Origin: Acholeplasmataceae bacterium
Lineage (GTDB): Bacteria; Bacillota; Negativicutes; Acidaminococcales; Acidaminococcaceae
DNA length: 12,822 nucleotides
NCBI GenBank assembly: GCA_012719555.1
Contig: JAAYAE010000324.1
Location: 1 to 12,822, forward strand
Reading direction: 5' to 3'
A program made the translations under genes and the position numbers. Positions 1 through 6,605 of the stretch are shown piece after piece (positions within the stretch are counted from its first letter, which is position 1; every line of letters begins with the position of its first letter). Under the pieces are notes generated by a model. The model ran no database searches and had not been told where the DNA came from. It saw only the letters and a program-made list of their open reading frames with translations.

Positions 1-1000
1 ACATTATTTGATATGCAGAATTATCTTTAGCAAAGAAATAAGCATTTACCACAAAAATTTGTTTTAAATTAACATTATCAGTGGATTCAATAATGACTCC
101 ATTAATACCATTAATAACAATCGGTTCTTGTTTGACAACAGTAACGTTAGGTGTGAATTTTGTTATTTTTTCTACAAATGATTTTGCTTCAGCAGGCAGA
201 TCATCTGTCGTTGCATTAGCAAAATTTAAATATTCTTGGGTCTTAAAAGAACGAATCAATACTTCATCATTGTGCACACTGCTTAATGATTTAGCCATAA
301 TAATGTTATCGGCCTGCAACGTAAATGCGTGCCAGCCACTGGGTAATGTTATTTCATAGTTCATTTGTTTTGCTATTATTACATTATCCTCAGAATATTT
401 TGAGGTGGAAATTTTTAGGTTATGAGTCAAATTATCCAGTGTTTGTTGAGCACTAATTTTATCCTTTATTGGTGCACTAACCCGTATTACAACAAGTTTA
501 TCATTTTTTAGTTGATATGCCTTACCTGTAATAAAATCACGAGCTATTGTTGCATTAGACGGTGGTTTTAAAGTGAAGGCATAATAATTTTCATTCAAAA
601 TTAATTTTGGTGTGAATTGTGCTGTCTCTGTTTTATCACTGTCCAATTTATTTTTGCCTGTTGTTTTGTCTAAGGCACTTTGTTCTAAAGTAAATCCGGG
701 AAAGTCTTCAATGTCAGCAATAAATTTTTCAAAATCCGCTATTTGTTGAGCAGAATAGTTTTTCATGGGAACAGCAAGAAAATTAGGTAAAGAATATACG
801 TCAGCATTAATCAACTGAGTTCCTAATACATAGCGAATTCCTTTAGTAGTTCGGTAAATTTCTGTTCTATCTGCCGGTAGCGCTAAGCTATATCCCCCAC
901 TTGCAGGTTGAAATACTGCTGGTTCCGCAGCATTAGCGTTAAAAGCAAAACTTGCAATGGCTAGTAACGCAAGTGCTGTTAGTCTTAATGTTTTTTTCAT
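1..1000 (-). CDS. Secreted protein of unknown function, cut at the left edge
   Basis: An open frame runs without a stop from an ATG at 998-1000 to the window edge, giving 333 residues with the C-terminus missing. AAAGGA lies about 9 nt upstream. The N-terminus is a clear Sec signal peptide: MKK, then a hydrophobic stretch (residues 7-20), then ANA just before AEP, so cleavage near residue 24 is likely and the protein should act outside the cytoplasm. There is no lipobox Cys. The mature part looks like two similar units, each opening with a Y-x-x-x-L-P motif (GGYSLALP at 35-42; NYEITLPSGW at 214-223) followed by alternating beta-rich segments. This resembles Mog1/PsbP or DUF1795-like proteins, but I do not recognise the family with confidence. 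It is separated from nfnB by 163 bp, so it is probably its own transcription unit. The reading frame is certain; the function is unknown. Confidence 0.85.
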   Translation of the reverse strand, partial: MKKTLRLTALALLAIASFAFNANAAEPAVFQPASGGYSLALPADRTEIYRTTKGIRYVLGTQLINADVYSLPNFLAVPMKNYSAQQIADFEKFIADIEDFPGFTLEQSALDKTTGKNKLDSDKTETAQFTPKLILNENYYAFTLKPPSNATIARDFITGKAYQLKNDKLVVIRVSAPIKDKISAQQTLDNLTHNLKISTSKYSEDNVIIAKQMNYEITLPSGWHAFTLQADNIIMAKSLSSVHNDEVLIRSFKTQEYLNFANATTDDLPAEAKSFVEKITKFTPNVTVVKQEPIVINGINGVIIESTDNVNLKQIFVVNAYFFAKDNSAYQIM

Positions 1001-1067
1001 GGTTTTACGTCCTTTACTTTGTAATGATTTCAACCATCATGTCAGTTGCTACACCGGAAGCCTTGGC

Positions 1068-1100
1068 TTAATCCAGTATCAATATGACACTTATCAGCAT
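1068..1100 (-). other. Possible leader ORF upstream of the secreted protein gene
   Basis: AGGAG sits 4 nt before an ATG that opens a 10-codon frame, MLISVILILD, closed by TAA. It lies 67 nt ahead of the downstream ATG. The peptide is mostly Leu, Ile and Val with several ATA codons, as in attenuator leader peptides. A short AAGCC-AA-GGCTT inverted repeat overlaps its stop. The downstream gene has no visible link to branched-chain amino acids, so this may be chance. Confidence 0.2.
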
Positions 1101-1163
1101 TTTTCTCCTGAATGCACTAATATAATATGTTATGCATGATTATTTTTCGAAAATTGTCATATT

Positions 1164-2555
1164 TTATTTGTTTTTTAAATATTCATCAATAGCGATGGCT
1201 GCTTTTTTACCTGCCCCCATGGCTGAAATAACAGTTGCCGCACCTGTAACGATATCGCCACCGGCAAAAACCCCTGGAATAGAAGTTGCTTCATTTTCTT
1301 CTACAGTAATGTTTCCACGTTTATTTGTAACTAAATCAGGTGTCGTTGATTTGATCAATGGATTTGGTCCCTGGCCTATAGCCATGACTACCATATCTAT
1401 ATCAAGTACATATTCAGATCCTTTAATGGGAATTGGTGACCTGCGGCCTGATTCATCAGGATCGCCTAATTCCATTTTAATACATTCAATACCTTTTACC
1501 CATCCCTTATCATCACCTAATATCTCAGTAGGGTTGTTTAATAGATGCATCTCTATACCCTCTTCACGAGCATGTTGGATTTCCTCTTTACGAGCCGGGC
1601 ATTCTTCTTCGCTACGACGATATACTATATAAACATTTTCGGCTCCCAAACGTTTAGCTGTACGAGCAGAGTCCATAGCTACATTACCGGCACCAACTAC
1701 TGCTACGTTTTTGCCTACATATACCGGAGTTGCAACCTTAGGGAATTTATAGGCACCCATAAGGTTTACTCTTGTTAAAAACTCATTGGCCGAATATACC
1801 CCATTTAAGTTTTCACCGGCAATATCCATGAAATGAGGAAGTCCGGCCCCTGTACCAATATAAATTGCACTGAAACCTTCTTCTGTTAATAAGTCATGAA
1901 TAGTAAAGGTTCGCCCGATAACAACATTAGGTTGTATTTTCACGCCTAAATCTTTTAGTTGATTAATTTCGTGCATGACAATCTCTTTAGGCAGCCTAAA
2001 TTGTGGGATACCATACATAAGTACACCACCTGGTGCATGCAGAGCCTCAAATAAGGTAACATCATAACCCATTTTTGCCAAATCCCCTGCCGCAGTTAAA
2101 CCCGAAGGACCGCTGCCTACCACAGCGACTTTTTTGTTCTTGGGTTGAACTTTTTCCGCAGTGACTAAGTCAATTCCTTTTTCACGGGCATAATCAGCTA
2201 CAAAACGTTCTAAACGCCCAATTGCCACAGGTTCGCCCTTAATGCCTAAGATACATTTTTCTTCGCACTGAGTTTCTTGTGGACAAACACGTCCACAAAT
2301 TGCCGGCAAACTATTTTTATTTTTTAAAATCTTAATCGCGTCAGGAAAATTATTTTCTGCAACAGCATGAATAAATTGAGGAATATCAACATTTACCGGG
2401 CAACCGGCGACACATCTTGGTGACTTACAATTAAGACAACGCTCAGCTTCATCTATAGCCATAGCCGCAGTGTAGCCTAAGGTTACTTCTTCAAAATTTT
2501 TATTTCTAATATTTGCTGCCTGTTCCGGCATAGGATTCCTTAGTCCTCCACGCAT
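1164..2555 (-). CDS. nfnB: NADPH-binding large subunit of NfnAB transhydrogenase (GltD-like)
   Basis: This is a flavin and iron-sulfur protein of the GltD/GltA-like family, usually annotated as glutamate synthase small subunit. Numbering from the ATG at 2555, Cys40/43/48/52 and Cys87/91/97/101 form the N-terminal [4Fe-4S] region. GSGPSG (147-152) is the FAD dinucleotide site, GAGNVAM (288-294) with YRRSEEE (312-318) is the NADPH site, and GGDIVTGAA (432-440) is the C-terminal FAD motif. The length of about 463 aa is normal. It follows nfnA directly and no glutamate synthase large subunit is in the window, so NfnB (NADH-dependent reduced ferredoxin:NADP oxidoreductase) is the better call. The start is uncertain. 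The ATG at 2555 keeps the usual lead-in to the conserved MPEQ and overlaps nfnA by 16 nt, with a G-run 8 nt upstream. An ATG at 2531 has AAGGA 5 nt upstream. A TTG at 2573 is unlikely. No terminator is visible after the stop. Confidence 0.88.
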   Translation of the reverse strand: MRGGLRNPMPEQAANIRNKNFEEVTLGYTAAMAIDEAERCLNCKSPRCVAGCPVNVDIPQFIHAVAENNFPDAIKILKNKNSLPAICGRVCPQETQCEEKCILGIKGEPVAIGRLERFVADYAREKGIDLVTAEKVQPKNKKVAVVGSGPSGLTAAGDLAKMGYDVTLFEALHAPGGVLMYGIPQFRLPKEIVMHEINQLKDLGVKIQPNVVIGRTFTIHDLLTEEGFSAIYIGTGAGLPHFMDIAGENLNGVYSANEFLTRVNLMGAYKFPKVATPVYVGKNVAVVGAGNVAMDSARTAKRLGAENVYIVYRRSEEECPARKEEIQHAREEGIEMHLLNNPTEILGDDKGWVKGIECIKMELGDPDESGRRSPIPIKGSEYVLDIDMVVMAIGQGPNPLIKSTTPDLVTNKRGNITVEENEATSIPGVFAGGDIVTGAATVISAMGAGKKAAIAIDEYLKNK

Positions 2556-3382
2556 TTGCAATGCCCCCCACAACTATATTCTGCTGATTCTTGTGTTTTA
2601 TACATTTGTTGACGTTGAACTAAATTTACAAAATCTACTAAATGAGCATCAAACTCAGGCCCATCTACACAAGCAAATTTATTTTCATCACCAATTCTTA
2701 CTCGGCAGCCACCACACATACCTGTTCCATCCACCATTATAGAATTTAGGCTAGCAGTTGTATGGACGTTGTAAGGCCTTGTAGTAGCGGCTACATTTTT
2801 CATCATAATTACGGGACCAATAGCCAAGACTAAATCAGGCAATTCACCCTTTTCCAACATGGCTTTCAATGGATCAGTAACGAACCCCTTGTGTCCTTCA
2901 GAACCATCATCGGTCGTAATAATTAGCTCATCGCTAATTGCCATCATTTTTTCTTTCCACATAACTAAATCTTTGTTACGTCCGCCTATAATAGAAATTA
3001 TCTTGTTGCCTAGTGCTTTGTAGGCACGTGCTATAGGATAAATAGGGGCTACGCCAATTCCACCGCCAATGCATACTACTGTCCCAAATTTTCTCATTTC
3101 TGACGGATGACCTAAGGGGCCCACAGTATCTAAAATATCATCCCCAACAGCAAAATCATTGCAAAGATGTTTTGTTGTATTTCCCACTGCTTGCACCACC
3201 AAGGTAATGGTGCCCTTTTCTCTATCAAAGTCACCTATAGTTAGTGGTATTCTTTCACTATTTTCATCCACTCTGATAATTATAAATTGTCCAGGTTGGC
3301 ATTTATGCGCTATTAAAGGCGCTTCTATAAGAAATTCATAAACTTGTGGGGCTAAACATTTTTTATTAAGAATTTTCGCCAC
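2540..3382 (-). CDS. nfnA: Small subunit of NfnAB (FAD/[2Fe-2S] ferredoxin:NADP reductase, PyrK-like)
   Basis: This 280-residue protein belongs to the ferredoxin-NADP reductase/PyrK-like family, also annotated as sulfide dehydrogenase subunit. Residues 44-51 (RIPLTIGD) form the flavin site and GGGIGVAPI (106-114) the NAD(H) site. The C-terminal part carries the [2Fe-2S] ligands Cys223, Cys226 and Cys238 within DGTGMCGGC and FACVDGPEFD; NfnA-type clusters are reported to use an Asp as a further ligand. A Cys-rich tail (CGGHCKC) follows. With NfnB it would couple NADH, NADPH and ferredoxin in the cytoplasm. The GTG start at 3382 was chosen because AGGAG lies 8 nt before it; an upstream in-frame GTG at 3391 abuts the AGGAG and cannot use it. 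It follows mtaD by 18 nt. A true sulfide dehydrogenase role is possible but less likely. Confidence 0.87.
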   Translation of the reverse strand: MAKILNKKCLAPQVYEFLIEAPLIAHKCQPGQFIIIRVDENSERIPLTIGDFDREKGTITLVVQAVGNTTKHLCNDFAVGDDILDTVGPLGHPSEMRKFGTVVCIGGGIGVAPIYPIARAYKALGNKIISIIGGRNKDLVMWKEKMMAISDELIITTDDGSEGHKGFVTDPLKAMLEKGELPDLVLAIGPVIMMKNVAATTRPYNVHTTASLNSIMVDGTGMCGGCRVRIGDENKFACVDGPEFDAHLVDFVNLVQRQQMYKTQESAEYSCGGHCKCVED

Positions 3383-3390
3383 TTTTCTCA

Positions 3391-3395
3391 CTCCT
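3391..3395 (-). promoter_or_regulatory. Ribosome binding site that fixes the nfnA start
   Basis: AGGAG ends 8 nt before the GTG at 3380-3382. The earlier in-frame GTG at 3389-3391 directly touches this sequence, so the shorter form of NfnA is the one expected to be made. Confidence 0.7.
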
Positions 3396-3400
3396 AAGTT

Positions 3401-4672
3401 TTATTTTGTTAAACGCAAAGCACATTTGTTAGCTTCAGCGTATACTTTTTCTATATCTATAGTCAAAAATTCTCCCTTTTCCAGCAGAACTCTTCCATCC
3501 ACCAAAACAGTAGCAGCATCACTTGCATTTGCTGCATAAATAAATAAAGAAGCCCGGTCATAGCGCGGATACCAATAAGGCTTATTCATATCATAAAGAA
3601 CTATATCAGCTTTTTGACCAATTTTTATTTCCCCTAAATTTTCAAACCCCAAAGCTTTAGCTCCATTTACAGTTGCCATTTGCAAAGCAGTATTAGCTGG
3701 GATAACGGTAGGATCCTTAGATTGATTTTTATGAATAAAGGCAGCAAGCCTCGCTTCTTCTAGCATATCTAAATTATTATTACTAGAAGTACCATCTGTT
3801 CCCAAGGCAACTGTAATACCTTTTTGCAACATGGCAGGAATAGGTGCTATCCCACTTGCCAGTTTTAAATTACTTTGGGGATTATGTGCTACGCGAACAT
3901 GCTTAGCGGCCATAATTTTCATATCATTGTCTGTAACATGTACACAGTGGGCAGCTAATGTTCCTAATTCAAACATGCCTAATTTATCCATGAGTGCGAT
4001 TGGAGTTAAGCCATTTTCTTTCAGGCAAGTATTTACTTCTTCCTGAGTTTCTGATAAATGCATGTGAATTTCACAACCTAACTCTCCCGCTGCTGTTATA
4101 ACTTTTTTTAAGTAATCAGGTGGGCAGGTATAAGGGGCGTGTGGTCCCATCATAACTTGGATACGACCATTGTCTTTACCATGCCAATCTTTAAATAGTT
4201 GAATGTTTTCTTGTAATTTTTTTGCGGAATCCGGTACTAAACCAATCAGACCACGACTTAATGAAGCGCGCATTCCTGTTTCTTCTACAGCTTCGGCAAC
4301 TTTATCCATATCTGCATACATATCCGCAAAGGTCGTAGTGCCACTTTTTAGCATTTCTACTGTTGCCAGCATTGTTCCCCAATAAATATCATCTTTAGTC
4401 ATTAGGGCTTCAACAGGCCATATTTTATTTTCTAACCAATCCATCAGCATCATATCATCGGCATAACTGCGCAGCAAAGTCATAGCCGCATGAGTATGAG
4501 CATTAACCATACCAGGTACCGCAATATGTTTTGCACCATTGATAGTTTTTGTGCCGGTAATTTCTTCTTGACCTATGTAAGCAATTTTATTGCCGGTAAT
4601 ACCTATATTGTAAACTTCATTGTTTTTCTCGGTTATTATTTCGACATCTTTTATGACTATGTTATAAATCAA
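3401..4672 (-). CDS. mtaD: SAH/MTA/5'-deoxyadenosine deaminase
   Basis: This 423-residue amidohydrolase belongs to the MtaD/DadD branch, which deaminates S-adenosylhomocysteine, methylthioadenosine and, in some members, 5'-deoxyadenosine to the inosine forms. Metal and catalytic residues are all visible: His59 and His61 in NAHTH, His203 and His205 with Glu208 in HMHLSETQ, His242 in the AAHCVH stretch, and Asp293 in GTDGTSSNN. HNPQSNLKLASG (263-274) is the typical strand of this family. The start is a TTG whose last two bases overlap the stop of the aldolase gene (TTGA), with only a weak GAAGAA upstream, so translation is probably coupled to the aldolase gene. It sits between the aldolase and nfnA and feeds the inosine-type substrates that the neighbouring phosphorylase and hydrolase seem built for. 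Exact substrate range is inferred; the family call is firm. Confidence 0.9.
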   Translation of the reverse strand: MIYNIVIKDVEIITEKNNEVYNIGITGNKIAYIGQEEITGTKTINGAKHIAVPGMVNAHTHAAMTLLRSYADDMMLMDWLENKIWPVEALMTKDDIYWGTMLATVEMLKSGTTTFADMYADMDKVAEAVEETGMRASLSRGLIGLVPDSAKKLQENIQLFKDWHGKDNGRIQVMMGPHAPYTCPPDYLKKVITAAGELGCEIHMHLSETQEEVNTCLKENGLTPIALMDKLGMFELGTLAAHCVHVTDNDMKIMAAKHVRVAHNPQSNLKLASGIAPIPAMLQKGITVALGTDGTSSNNNLDMLEEARLAAFIHKNQSKDPTVIPANTALQMATVNGAKALGFENLGEIKIGQKADIVLYDMNKPYWYPRYDRASLFIYAANASDAATVLVDGRVLLEKGEFLTIDIEKVYAEANKCALRLTK

Positions 4673-5340
4673 AGTTCTTCACCCGCTTGTCGTTTGCTGT
4701 AATGCTCTTTATAAAAGGCACGAAGAATTTTGGCGGTTTTGGCATCAATGTTTATGGCACCACCCATTTGTTCCGTTATACAAAAAATCTGAGCTGATTT
4801 TTCTACAATACTAGCAACATTTAATGTTTCGCGCATGTTCTTTCCACAGCAAACTGCACCATGATTGGCTAATAATGCCGCATTATTATTTCCTATGGCA
4901 ACAACAGCATTTTGGGCTAATTCTTCTGTTCCAGCTATAGCATATTCGGCACACCTTATAGGCCCGCCTATAACTTGTATCATATCCTCAATAAAAGGTG
5001 GTATAGTTTTTCGCATAGAAGCTACAGCACAAGCATATGTACTATGTGTATGTACTATAACATTGAATTCAGGATGAGCTTTATATAGAGCCATATGCAT
5101 TTTCAGTTCAGTAGAAGGGGTCCTAATACCGGCCATTTTAACACCTTCAGCATTAACTATAACTATATCATCAGGTTTTAATTGATCATAGCTACGGCCG
5201 GATGGTGTTATGGCAAAACAATCTTTTTCGATTTTCATACTAATATTTCCCCAAGAACCCAGAATTAGTTTTCTTTCTGCAAGCGCCAGACCTGTCTCGA
5301 TAATTAATTTACGGGCATCACTAATTTGTAAATGTAACAT
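4669..5340 (-). CDS. Class II aldolase, likely 5-(methylthio)ribulose-1-phosphate aldolase
   Basis: This zinc-dependent class II aldolase/adducin-family protein has 223 residues, close to L-fuculose-1-phosphate aldolase. Numbered from the ATG at 5340, it shows the phosphate-binding GSWGNIS (28-34), ITPSG (44-48), the catalytic Glu78 in PSTE, zinc ligands His97 and His99 in VHTHS, and His160 in NHGAV. The start was chosen because AAGGAG lies 9 nt before it; an ATG at 5349 directly abuts that site. It lies 17 nt after ahcY and overlaps mtaD by 4 nt. With MtnP and MtnA in the same operon, its likely substrate is 5-(methylthio)ribulose-1-phosphate or 5-deoxyribulose-1-phosphate, giving DHAP and an aldehyde, as described for Ald2-type DHAP shunts. 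MtnB (the dehydratase of aerobic salvage) shares the fold and cannot be fully excluded, nor can fuculose aldolase. Confidence 0.85.
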   Translation of the reverse strand: MLHLQISDARKLIIETGLALAERKLILGSWGNISMKIEKDCFAITPSGRSYDQLKPDDIVIVNAEGVKMAGIRTPSTELKMHMALYKAHPEFNVIVHTHSTYACAVASMRKTIPPFIEDMIQVIGGPIRCAEYAIAGTEELAQNAVVAIGNNNAALLANHGAVCCGKNMRETLNVASIVEKSAQIFCITEQMGGAINIDAKTAKILRAFYKEHYSKRQAGEEL

Positions 5341-5349
5341 GGCTGTCAT

Positions 5350-5355
5350 CTCCTT
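5350..5355 (-). promoter_or_regulatory. Ribosome binding site that fixes the aldolase start
   Basis: AAGGAG directly touches the ATG at 5347-5349 but is 9 nt from the in-frame ATG at 5338-5340. Normal spacing therefore selects the latter and removes three residues from the longest reading frame. Confidence 0.7.
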
Positions 5356-5357
5356 AA

Positions 5358-6605
5358 TTATTCATGGTGCAAATATTCAACCTGTTCTTGACTTAAAGTA
5401 TCAATGCCTACTCCCAACGCTTGCAGTTTAATTCCAGCAACTGTATTGTCTAATTCTTCAGGCAATACATAAAGCTTATTTTCCAGTTTGCCCTTGTTAT
5501 CTAGTAAATATTTCATAGCTAAGAACTGTATGGCAAAAGACATGTCCATAATTTCTATAGGAGGTCCGTCACCGCAAGCTAAATTAACTAATCTTCCTTC
5601 CCCTAAGAGATTGATTTTACGACCATCCTTCATTGTATATGTTGTTATATTTTTACGCACATCATAAGGCGGTTTAACAGACAGTGCTGCTAATTCAGGA
5701 ATATTGATTTCTACGTCAAAGTGTCCTGCATTACAGATTACGGCACCATTTTTCATTGTGTTCATATGAGTGCCTCTAATGACATCCTTACAACCTGTTA
5801 CCGTGATAAATATATCGCCAATTTTAGCAGCTTCGCTCATAGGCATAACTTCAAATCCATCACATACTGCTTCAATTGCTTTTATAGGGTTGATTTCAGT
5901 AACAACAACCTTAGCACCTAAGCCCTTGGCGCGCATACTGACCCCTTTACCGCACCAACCATAACCGGAAACAACTATTGTTTTACCTGCAATAGTCAAA
6001 TTAGTAGTCCTAATAATACCATCAAAGCTTGATTGACCGGTACCATAGCGATTATCAAAAAGATATTTACAATAAGAATCGTTGGCCGCAATCATAGGGA
6101 ACAATAACTTTCCATTAGCGTCTAAAGCTTTTAATCTATGAACGCCTGTGGTTGTTTCTTCTGAACCACCTATAATTTCTTCTGCTTGTTGCGAACGTTC
6201 TCCCTGAAGCATATTAACCAGATCGCCACCATCATCTACAATAAGGGAGGGATGCGTATCTAGAGCTTTGCTCAAATAAAAGCTGTATTCTTCATTTGTG
6301 CAACCATGAGTAGCATAAACTTGAATATCATTTTTCACTAATGCAGCGGCAATATCGTCTTGAGTTGATAAGGGATTGCTGCCGGTAACGGTTACATTGG
6401 CACCTGCATTTTTTAGCACCATAGCTAAATATGCCGTTTTGGCCTCTAAGTGAATTGTTACAACCATATTTATTCCTGCAAACGGTTTGGTTTTACTATA
6501 TTTGTCGTTAAAATAATTAAGCAAAGGCATATATTCTTTTACCCACGCTATCTTTTCTTCACCTAAATATGCAAGATTAATATCTTTTATTATGCTATCA
6601 GTCAT
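5358..6605 (-). CDS. ahcY: S-adenosylhomocysteine or S-inosylhomocysteine hydrolase
   Basis: This NAD-dependent AdoHcyase-family enzyme has 415 residues, the shorter archaeal/Thermotoga-like length. Catalytic positions are kept: His52, Asp124, Glu150 in SEETTTG, Lys180 and Asp184 in NDSYCKYLFDN, and His295 in NAGHFD. GYGWCGKG (214-221) is the NAD Rossmann loop. Two points set it apart from classical enzymes. The base-recognition motif is HLEAK (HxExK) in place of HxTx(Q/E), and the usual G-H-P near the C-terminus reads GDGPP, so that His is Pro. HxExK enzymes are linked to S-inosylhomocysteine, which fits the mtaD gene two genes downstream. The product would be homocysteine plus inosine (or adenosine). 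The ATG has AGGAGG 7 nt upstream, inside the end of mtnA, which it overlaps by 8 nt. The family is certain; the substrate preference is inferred. Confidence 0.93.
   Translation of the reverse strand: MTDSIIKDINLAYLGEEKIAWVKEYMPLLNYFNDKYSKTKPFAGINMVVTIHLEAKTAYLAMVLKNAGANVTVTGSNPLSTQDDIAAALVKNDIQVYATHGCTNEEYSFYLSKALDTHPSLIVDDGGDLVNMLQGERSQQAEEIIGGSEETTTGVHRLKALDANGKLLFPMIAANDSYCKYLFDNRYGTGQSSFDGIIRTTNLTIAGKTIVVSGYGWCGKGVSMRAKGLGAKVVVTEINPIKAIEAVCDGFEVMPMSEAAKIGDIFITVTGCKDVIRGTHMNTMKNGAVICNAGHFDVEINIPELAALSVKPPYDVRKNITTYTMKDGRKINLLGEGRLVNLACGDGPPIEIMDMSFAIQFLAMKYLLDNKGKLENKLYVLPEELDNTVAGIKLQALGVGIDTLSQEQVEYLHHE

Noticed and set aside
81..359. Plus-strand open frame of 92 codons
   Set aside because: It is antisense to the secreted protein gene, which has an uninterrupted frame, a ribosome site and a signal peptide on the minus strand.
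1144..1153. TTTTCGAAAA palindrome after nfnB as a terminator
   Set aside because: The stem is AT only apart from one CG, with no loop and no following T-run. It would not make a stable terminator hairpin.
1132..1632. Plus-strand open frame of 166 codons
   Set aside because: It lies opposite nfnB, whose cofactor motifs fill the minus strand. The plus translation shows no family motif. The other plus-strand frames across the window are likewise opposite well-supported genes.
1164..2573. Glutamate synthase small subunit (GltD) as the role of nfnB
   Set aside because: No large subunit gene is nearby, and the upstream partner is a PyrK/NfnA-like subunit, the standard arrangement for NfnAB.
4669..5340. 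L-fuculose-1-phosphate aldolase as the role of the class II aldolase
   Set aside because: No fucose genes are present. The gene is embedded between ahcY and mtaD in an operon with mtnP and mtnA, so a 5-substituted ribulose-1-phosphate is the more natural substrate.
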